Origin: Candidatus Buchananbacteria bacterium RIFCSPLOWO2_01_FULL_39_33
GTDB lineage: Bacteria; Patescibacteriota; Patescibacteriia; 2-01-FULL-39-33
Length of the DNA stretch: 37,686 bases
NCBI GenBank assembly: GCA_001817505.1
Contig: MHIM01000006.1
Span: 1-37,686, forward strand
Reading direction: 5' to 3'
The position numbers were made by a program, and so were the translations under genes. The notes under the pieces are model-generated. The model was not told the origin of the DNA. It saw only the letters and a list, made by a program, of their open reading frames with translations, and searched no databases. Shown one piece after another: positions 30,320-35,831 of this stretch; positions within the stretch are counted from its first letter, which is position 1; each line of letters starts with the position of its first letter.

Positions 30320-31015
30320 ATGTATCAGATAAAAATTAATCAATTTAGCGGACCCTTGGATTTGCTCTTGGCTTTAATTGAAGAGCAAAAATTGGATATT
30401 TCCCAGGTGTCTTTAGCTAAAGTGACCGACCAGTACTTGACTTATTTGGATAGTCAAATAGAAATCAGCGCTACTGAACTGGCTGATTTTTTAGTGATCG
30501 CCACCAAATTGTTAGTGATAAAATCCAAGATATTGATTCCGCAATTGGCTGATGAGGAAGAAGACAGCGCTGAGCAATTGGAAGCCCAGCTAAAAATATA
30601 CAAAGATTATCTGGCGGCCTCTAAAAATATTGAGAGAATCATTAAAGGTGGCCATTTACTTTTTAGCCGTGAGCGAATCGCTTTTAATTTTGAACCCGCT
30701 TTTTCTCCGCCTAAAACCCTCCGTGCCGAGCAATTAAAAGCGCTTTATGAAGAAATATTAAAACGCCTGGATTATATTGTTAATTTGCCGCAGAAAGTGA
30801 TGAAACAGACAGTCACTCTGAAAGAAAAAGTGACCAATATCAGAGAACTGATTGTTAAATTAAAAACTGTCAATTTCAAAGATATACTGGCCGAGGCCAA
30901 GAGTCGGACTGAAGTAGTAGTAAGTTTTATGGCTCTTTTAGAATTGATCAAGTCAGGGGAGATTGCTGTTAATCAGGGCAACATTTTTGATGATATTTAT
31001 GTGGAACGAGCTTAA
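30320..31015 (+). CDS. scpA: Segregation and condensation protein A
   Basis: The kleisin of the SMC-ScpAB condensin. The 231 residues open with IKINQFSGPLDLLLALIEEQKLDISQVSLAKVTDQYLTYL, the SMC-neck-binding end, then LADFLVIATKLLVIKSKILIP. The C-terminal winged helix is seen in VVSFMALLELIKSGEIAVNQGNIFDDI. Normal length. Its start overlaps the Arg/Lys tail region of the preceding gene by position only (5-bp gap), with AGAGG as possible SD. scpB follows. Confidence 0.97.
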   Translation: MYQIKINQFSGPLDLLLALIEEQKLDISQVSLAKVTDQYLTYLDSQIEISATELADFLVIATKLLVIKSKILIPQLADEEEDSAEQLEAQLKIYKDYLAASKNIERIIKGGHLLFSRERIAFNFEPAFSPPKTLRAEQLKALYEEILKRLDYIVNLPQKVMKQTVTLKEKVTNIRELIVKLKTVNFKDILAEAKSRTEVVVSFMALLELIKSGEIAVNQGNIFDDIYVERA

Positions 31016-31097
31016 GGGATAAATTATTATTTAAATTAAAAGATTAGAAATTAATAATTTATTTTTAGGTTTTTATATTTTTAGGTTTTTATATTTT

Positions 31098-31664
31098 ATG
31101 GTATTAAAAAATCAAATTGAAAGTTTGCTGTTTATTTCCCCTAAGCCCTTGTCGGTTAAAGATTTAACTAAGTTGATGTCGGCTGATCAAAAAGATACAT
31201 TTGATGCTTTGATTGAACTGGCCAAAGAATATCAAGCCAGAGCCAGCGGTATCAAATTGCTTAAAATAGGCGATAAGTACCAATTAACCACTGCCGGTGA
31301 GGCCGCTGAAGTGGTAAAAAAGTTCATTAAAAGTGAGATCAGCGACGAGTTAACCAAACCGGCTTTGGAAACTTTGACTATTATTGCTTACCGTGGCCCG
31401 ATTTCTAAGGCCGAATTGGAAATTATTCGAGGTGTTAATTGCAGCTTGATTTTGCGCAACTTATTGATGCGCGGGCTGATTGAAGCCGGCGAAGACCGGA
31501 AGAAGATGGTTGTTTTATACAATATCACTTTTGAATTTTTAAAATATTTAGGCCTGAATCAGCTGTCGGATTTGCCTGATTTTGAAAAATTAAATCGGAA
31601 TAATAACTTGGATAAGTTGTTGGCTGCTAACCAAGAAAATAATAGTAAATTAGAAGAGAATTAA
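31098..31664 (+). CDS. scpB: Segregation and condensation protein B
   Basis: Partner of ScpA in chromosome condensation. The 188 residues contain two winged helices: QIESLLFISPKPLSVKDLTKLM (N-terminal) and LETLTIIAYRGPISKAELEIIRGVNCSLILRNLLMRGLIEAGED (C-terminal signature). The end is an Asn-rich, likely disordered tail. It follows scpA after an 82-bp AT-rich spacer with repeated TTTTTATATTTTTAGG units. No SD. Confidence 0.96.
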   Translation: MVLKNQIESLLFISPKPLSVKDLTKLMSADQKDTFDALIELAKEYQARASGIKLLKIGDKYQLTTAGEAAEVVKKFIKSEISDELTKPALETLTIIAYRGPISKAELEIIRGVNCSLILRNLLMRGLIEAGEDRKKMVVLYNITFEFLKYLGLNQLSDLPDFEKLNRNNNLDKLLAANQENNSKLEEN

Positions 31665-31671
31665 GTAAAAT

Positions 31672-31760
31672 CCTCCCCTTACCAAGGGGAGGCAGAGCGA
31701 AGCGGTGGAGGGATTGCCAAAAACATCGGCCAACCACTCCAACCACTCCTTGGTAAGGAG
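31672..31760. repeat. Double-hairpin GC repeat between scpB and the carboxypeptidase gene
   Basis: CCTCCCCTT-ACC-AAGGGGAGG (31672-31692) and CTCCTT-GGT-AAGGAG (31746-31760) are perfect hairpins whose loops (ACC and GGT) are complementary. CTTACCAAGG / CCTTGGTAAG (31678-31687, 31748-31757) also pair over 10 bp. Direct CCAACCACTCC units lie between. No T-tract, so not a plain terminator. Confidence 0.7.
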
Positions 31761-31787
31761 GGGAAATTGTAATTTAATTTTTAAACT

Positions 31788-32723
31788 ATGTTCGAACTCC
31801 TTGTTAACTTAATACTAACCAGTTTATTCTTACAAGCGCAAGCCCAAGAGCAGCTGACGGTTAAAGGTCTCACCTCCATTGAATATCGCTTACCTCAAGC
31901 CGAGATCAAAAAATTACAGCAAACAGCTCCCCAGAAATATAATAATAGCGGCAGTTTAGGTGTGGCTGTTTCTGCTCAAAGTGTTTTAGTGGCTGATGAA
32001 AAAACCGGCAAAGTGCTTTATGAGAAAAATTCTCAAGAAATTCGAACCATAGCCAGTTTAACCAAGCTGATGACCGCTTTGGTTTTTTTAGACCATAATC
32101 CCGGCTGGTCAAGTGAAATTAAGATATTAGAAGCCGATTACCACGATGGCGGCATCAGCTATTTAATAGCTGGCGAGTTGGTCAGTGTGCGCGATCTTTT
32201 TTATGCTTCGCTGGTTTCTTCTTCCAATGAGGCGACAGCGGCCTTAGCTCGTTCAACCGGCTTAAATAATGCTGATTTTGTGAAAGCCATGAATAGGAAA
32301 GCTGAACAATTAGGCCTAGTTAGCACTTTTTTTGCCGATGTCACCGGCTTAAGCAATGACAATAAGTCAACAGCCGCCGACTTGGCTATTATGTCCCAAG
32401 TGGCTTTTTTAAACAGCGATATTAATCAAGCGGCCAGCTTGGAAACTTATGATTTAAATATTATCAATAAGGGTTTAATCAGAAATATCAAAAGTACCGA
32501 TAAGATACTTAATCAGGCCTTTGGGTTGGCTGATAAGATTTATCAAGTGGAGGCTGGTAAAACTGGTTATTTGGAAGCGGCCGGCTATAATTTCGCCAGC
32601 CGAGTTAGCGATAATTCCGACCGCAAGATTTTAGTCGTAGTTTTAGGCAGTGAAACCGCTCTTAGCCGCTTTGCCGATACTAAAAGCTTGGCTTATTGGG
32701 TTTTTAATAATTATCAGTGGTAA
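31788..32723 (+). CDS. D-alanyl-D-alanine carboxypeptidase (S11 / DacA-DacF family)
   Basis: Trims the terminal D-Ala of peptidoglycan stem peptides outside the membrane. The 311 residues begin with a short hydrophobic signal (LLVNLILTSLFLQAQAQ). The serine-protease-like triad of motifs is complete: SLTK (SxxK) in TIASLTKLMTAL, SSN in SLVSSSNEATAAL and KTG in VEAGKTGYLEAAG. YEKNSQEIRTIAS preceding SxxK is typical. The C-terminal beta-domain of PBP5 is absent. tpiA begins five bases after its stop. Confidence 0.95.
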   Translation: MFELLVNLILTSLFLQAQAQEQLTVKGLTSIEYRLPQAEIKKLQQTAPQKYNNSGSLGVAVSAQSVLVADEKTGKVLYEKNSQEIRTIASLTKLMTALVFLDHNPGWSSEIKILEADYHDGGISYLIAGELVSVRDLFYASLVSSSNEATAALARSTGLNNADFVKAMNRKAEQLGLVSTFFADVTGLSNDNKSTAADLAIMSQVAFLNSDINQAASLETYDLNIINKGLIRNIKSTDKILNQAFGLADKIYQVEAGKTGYLEAAGYNFASRVSDNSDRKILVVVLGSETALSRFADTKSLAYWVFNNYQW

Positions 32724-32728
32724 AATTT

Positions 32729-33484
32729 ATGCCCCAACCGATCTTGATAGCCAATTGGAAAATGAATCTTTCTTTAAAAGAGCTAGAGAATTTAGCTAAT
32801 GATTTTAAAAAAGAACTGGGCGGAATTCAAGATAAAGATATAATCATTTGTCCTTCAACCGTCAGCTTGATTACCATGGCCGGTCTTATTGGAGACAGTT
32901 ATCTGCAATTAGGCGCTCAGAATGTTTTTTGGCAAGATTCGGGCGCTTATACCGGTGAAACCTCGCCGATGATTCTGAAAGAAATCGGTTGCCGATATGT
33001 GATAGTCGGCCATAGCGAAAGGCGCCAGTATTTGAACGAAACCGATGAGATGGTTAATAAAAAAGTTCAGGCCTGTTTGGCCAATAATCTGATGCCGATT
33101 TTGTGTATCGGTGAAACCCGTGAGACCAGGCAAGAGGGTCAGACCGATAATGTTTTGCACCGCCAGTTAATCAGTGGTTTAGATAGTGTCAATTTAATTG
33201 ACCAAGAGCAATTAATAATCGCTTATGAGCCAACTTGGGCAATTGGTTCGGGGCTGATAGCCGATCCCGAAGAAGTTGAGCGAGTTTTCGCCTTAATCAG
33301 GCAAACGCTGGTTAATCTTTATCCATTGACAATTGTCAATAATAATGTCAGGATAATTTATGGCGGCAGTGTTGATGCCAGTAACATTGCCGGATTTTCC
33401 GAGATTGAGCTATTAGCTGGCTTTTTAGTCGGCGGCGCCAGCTTGGAAGTCGGTAAGTTTAAAGAAATCGTTAAATTTTTATGA
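32729..33484 (+). CDS. tpiA: Triosephosphate isomerase
   Basis: Glycolytic interconversion of DHAP and glyceraldehyde-3-phosphate. The 251 residues show the active-site lysine in LIANWKMNLS, the histidine in IVGHSERRQYLNETDEMV, the catalytic glutamate in IIAYEPTWAIGSG and the phosphate-binding IIYGGSVDASN and GFLVGGASLE. The track uses a GTG (32717) overlapping the previous stop; ATG 32729 matches the family start. Its TGA overlaps the ATG of the next gene (ATGA), implying coupled translation. Confidence 0.97.
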   Translation: MPQPILIANWKMNLSLKELENLANDFKKELGGIQDKDIIICPSTVSLITMAGLIGDSYLQLGAQNVFWQDSGAYTGETSPMILKEIGCRYVIVGHSERRQYLNETDEMVNKKVQACLANNLMPILCIGETRETRQEGQTDNVLHRQLISGLDSVNLIDQEQLIIAYEPTWAIGSGLIADPEEVERVFALIRQTLVNLYPLTIVNNNVRIIYGGSVDASNIAGFSEIELLAGFLVGGASLEVGKFKEIVKFL

Positions 33485-34341
33485 TTTTATTTATTTTTAT
33501 AACATCACTGCTAATAGCGGTTTTAGGTTTAATCGGCCTGGGTTATATGATTTTTAAAAAGATTCCCGATTTGAAGAATTTAAACGTTGAATCCCTGATT
33601 GAGGAAAAGCAAGGTAAAACCAAGGCCGATATATTGGAGGCCAAGTTTCTTCGCTTCAGCAGTAGATTGAGAGCTAAAATAAATAAAACCATGACACCGC
33701 AGAAAGGATTTTTGGCTAAGAAAATTAAGAAAATTAAAGCCAGAGTGACCGAAATTGAAGAGCAGTATGAAAATAGCCAAGGCCAGAAAATTGAGCCCCC
33801 AACAATTCCCGAGCTGCTAATGGAAGCTAAAAAATTAATCAATGAAGAAGAGTTTGTTGGAGCTGAGAGATTTTTAATTGAAATCATCGCCAGGGATAAT
33901 AAGAATATCCAGGCCTATGAAAAGCTGGGTGATTTGTATTTTAAAATGAGAAGCTACGAGCAAGCCGAGGAAATTTATAAGTATTTGCTTAAACTGAAAA
34001 TTGTCGGTGATAGCAGCCAGCACACTATCAGGAGAAATAAAATGGAGGAACTGGAAGCTGATACTTTGTCCCAACTTGATGTTGACCATAAAATTTCTGT
34101 TTATTATGAAGAATTGGGGCAGGTCTATGAAGTTATGGGCAAAGACCATAAAGCGCTTGACGCTTATCTTAAGGCCACCTCCATTGATCCTAATAATCCT
34201 AAATATTTAGATAAATTGTTGGAAATAAGCCTTAAAATTAAAGATCGTGACTTAGCCAAAGATGCTTTAAATAATTTAAGAAAAATCAATCCCGACAATG
34301 CTAAATTGCCGGTTTGGCAGGAAGCCATTGAAAAATTGTAA
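33481..34341 (+). CDS. Membrane-anchored TPR protein
   Basis: A 286-residue protein with one N-terminal transmembrane helix (LFIFITSLLIAVLGLIGLGYMIF), then a charged linker and TPR-like repeats: LLMEAKKLINEEEFVGAERFLIEIIARDNKN, IQAYEKLGDLYFKMRSYEQAEEIYKYLLKL, ISVYYEELGQVYEVMGKDHKALDAYLKATSIDP and a final half unit. The TPR array faces the cytoplasm if the start is positive-inside-out as predicted, but topology is uncertain. It overlaps tpiA by four bases (ATGA). Its partner is not known. Confidence 0.85.
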   Translation: MILFIFITSLLIAVLGLIGLGYMIFKKIPDLKNLNVESLIEEKQGKTKADILEAKFLRFSSRLRAKINKTMTPQKGFLAKKIKKIKARVTEIEEQYENSQGQKIEPPTIPELLMEAKKLINEEEFVGAERFLIEIIARDNKNIQAYEKLGDLYFKMRSYEQAEEIYKYLLKLKIVGDSSQHTIRRNKMEELEADTLSQLDVDHKISVYYEELGQVYEVMGKDHKALDAYLKATSIDPNNPKYLDKLLEISLKIKDRDLAKDALNNLRKINPDNAKLPVWQEAIEKL

Positions 34342-34444
34342 AAAAGCTGTTAATATATCAGGACTTTGGGTAATAGAAAAATAAAAGAAGAATGTAGCCA
34401 TTAAAATTTTTATAGTTGTTATTAATTAATAGTTAATTTATTTT

Positions 34445-34479
34445 GTTAATAGTTAACTGTTAATTGTTAATAGTTATTA
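34445..34479 (+). repeat. 35-bp direct repeat before tRNA-Thr
   Basis: Built of TTAATTGTTAATAG-type units; 33 of 35 bases match 34952-34986 in the same orientation. Confidence 0.8.
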
Positions 34480-34483
34480 TTCT

Positions 34484-34559
34484 GCCGTTGTAGCTCAGTT
34501 GGTAGAGCGCATCCATGGTAAGGATGAGGTCTCCAGTTCAATCCTGGACAACGGCTCCA
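34484..34559 (+). tRNA. tRNA-Thr (anticodon GGT)
   Basis: The 76-nt cloverleaf has acceptor GCCGTTG / CAACGGC, D-arm GCTCAGTTGGTAGAGC, anticodon stem CATCC / GGATG with loop ATGGTAA (anticodon GGT), and T-arm TCCAG-TTCAATC-CTGGA. The discriminator is U and the 3' CCA is encoded. It lies inside an AT-rich TTAATTGTTAATAG repeat region. Confidence 0.97.
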
Positions 34560-34592
34560 ATTAACAATTAACAATTGACTTTTAACAATTAA
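34557..34592 (+). repeat. Type-F repeat (TTAACAATTAACAATT) after tRNA-Thr
   Basis: Reiterated TTAACAATT units, complementary to the AATTGTTAA units before tRNA-Thr, so the tRNA sits between pairing arms. Confidence 0.6.
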
Positions 34593-34600
34593 CAGGAGGG

Positions 34601-34963
34601 ATGGATACATTTAGATTTTTTCAGTTTCAAGTTTATAAAGATGCTAAGAGTTTATATCAAGAAATATTAATAGTATCTGAAAAAATCAAAAGTAATAATT
34701 CATTAAAAGATCAAGTTAACAGATCAGCCTTATCTATTATTTTAAATATCGCTGAAGGTTCAGCTAAAAAATCAGATAAAGATTTTGCCAGATATTTACA
34801 AATATCTTTAGGATCAGCTAATGAGCTGGTAGCCTGTTTAAATTTAATGTATAATATGGGTTATTTAAATAAAGAGTTATATATTAAACTTTTTAAATTA
34901 GCTGAATTAGTTGCTAAACAATTAGGCGGTTTTATAAAAAAGTTGAATAATGTTAATAGTTAA
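34601..34963 (+). CDS. Four-helix-bundle protein (23S rRNA intervening-sequence family)
   Basis: A 120-residue protein of the four-helix-bundle family first described in 23S rRNA intervening sequences. Characteristic parts are FQVYKDAKSLYQEI, SLKDQVNRSALSIILNIAEGSAKKSDKDFARYLQISLGSANELVACLNL and KLAELVAKQLGGFIKKLN. Function of the family is uncertain. Here it is a free-standing gene between two tRNAs. The SD (AGGAGGG) directly abuts the ATG with no spacing, which is odd; no other start fits the family. Its last three codons lie within a 35-bp repeat that also occurs before tRNA-Thr. Confidence 0.88.
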   Translation: MDTFRFFQFQVYKDAKSLYQEILIVSEKIKSNNSLKDQVNRSALSIILNIAEGSAKKSDKDFARYLQISLGSANELVACLNLMYNMGYLNKELYIKLFKLAELVAKQLGGFIKKLNNVNS

Positions 34964-34986
34964 GTGTTAATTGTCAATAGTTATTA
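34952..34986 (+). repeat. 35-bp direct repeat before tRNA-Tyr
   Basis: Second copy of the 34445-34479 repeat (33/35 identical). It begins inside the end of the four-helix-bundle gene and ends two bases before tRNA-Tyr. Confidence 0.8.
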
Positions 34987-34987
34987 A

Positions 34988-35072
34988 GGGTCGGTACCAA
35001 AGTGGTCAAATGGGGGAGACTGTAAATCTCTTGGCTATGCCTTCGAAGGTTCGAATCCTTCCCGGCCCACCA
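34988..35072 (+). tRNA. tRNA-Tyr (anticodon GTA)
   Basis: An 85-nt class II tRNA. Acceptor GGGTCGG / CCGGCCC (one G-U), anticodon loop CTGTAAA with anticodon GTA, a long variable arm (TTGGCTATGCCTTCG) and T-arm GAAGG-TTCGAAT-CCTTC. Discriminator A and an encoded CCA. The long variable arm fits bacterial tRNA-Tyr. Confidence 0.96.
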
Positions 35073-35131
35073 GTTTTTGACTAATAACTAATCAAGTGTT
35101 AAGTTGTCTGAAACTATAAAGGAGGCAGGAA

Positions 35132-35353
35132 ATGAGAGTAGATAATAATAGGTTTGTATTTTCTAAGGTTGGTCGTTATGGTAAGAGATTTCATATTTTT
35201 TCTGGTGGTTGGCTGGCTAGATCGTTTTGTGGACGCGGACCAGCTAAAGCCCAAAATAATAAAATATCCAATGAAGAAATTTGCGCAACTTGTAAAAAAA
35301 TGTATCAGGAAATTTCTCATTCGGCTTTAGCCCAGATGTTTTTAGGATTTTAA
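35132..35353 (+). CDS. Small basic protein of unknown function (73 aa)
   Basis: Supported by a strong SD (AAAGGAGG, 9 nt before the ATG). The 73 residues are basic, with a glycine/arginine middle (SGGWLARSFCGRGPAKAQ) and a CATC pair in EEICATCKKMYQEIS. With C33 upstream it could bind metal, but only three cysteines are present. No family is recognised. A second SD-led small ORF follows 24 bp later, suggesting a two-gene unit ending at the terminator near 35600. Confidence 0.65.
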   Translation: MRVDNNRFVFSKVGRYGKRFHIFSGGWLARSFCGRGPAKAQNNKISNEEICATCKKMYQEISHSALAQMFLGF

Positions 35354-35377
35354 TCAAACCAAGAAGGGAGGAAAAAT

Positions 35378-35593
35378 ATGAATAGTTCTTTGACTGCCAT
35401 AGACAGAGTTAAGTTAATGATTATTGCTGTTGATGATTTTACCGATGACGAGATTTGGCAAAATTTTTTAGATTTTGAAATTTCTGATGAGGATGAGATT
35501 AATGAACTTAGTGATTGTTTGGACAAACATCGGCCAGTTTTAAGTGCCAAAATGGCAAAAATTTTGAAACATAAGTTTCAGCAGGGACATTAA
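35378..35593 (+). CDS. Small acidic protein of unknown function (71 aa)
   Basis: Preceded by a GGGAGG SD eight bases from the ATG. The 71 residues are acidic in the middle (DDFTDDEIWQNFLDFEISDEDEINELSDCLDKH) and basic at the end (KMAKILKHKFQQGH), and look all-helical. Its stop codon lies in the loop of a good intrinsic terminator. No known domain is seen. The pairing of a small basic and a small acidic gene invites the idea of interacting partners, but nothing proves it. Confidence 0.65.
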   Translation: MNSSLTAIDRVKLMIIAVDDFTDDEIWQNFLDFEISDEDEINELSDCLDKHRPVLSAKMAKILKHKFQQGH

Positions 35594-35607
35594 TCCCTGT
35601 TTTTTTA
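35582..35607 (+). terminator. Intrinsic terminator after the two small ORFs
   Basis: CAGGGA-CATTAA-TCCCTG followed by a run of eight Ts. The TAA stop is inside the loop. Confidence 0.85.
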
Positions 35608-35668
35608 TTTTAGTTCAATGAAAATGTCAGAATAAATAATAATTGAAATAACTTAATTTATCCCCATT

Positions 35669-35697
35669 TTATTTTTAAGCTGTGTTTGTGTTATAAT
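35669..35697 (+). promoter_or_regulatory. Extended -10 promoter of the surface-protein gene
   Basis: Perfect TATAAT (35692-35697) with TG one base upstream (TGT-TATAAT) and a weak TTATTT at -35. It predicts a long leader of about 130 nt, in which I see no gene or clear structure. Confidence 0.5.
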
Positions 35698-35831
35698 ATA
35701 GACAATCATTTAACAAATTTTTCTTTAAAAAAATTAAATACACATAAAATAATTTATAAAAACTATTTTTAAACACTAAATTACCCATGCCGCAATATTT
35801 TCTATTAAATTTAGGCAAATAATTTAATATC

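Noticed and set aside
33481-33484. Genetic code 25 (TGA = Gly) as in Gracilibacteria
   Set aside because: tpiA, fusA and the first gene all end at TGA in positions where the family C-terminus ends, so TGA is a normal stop.
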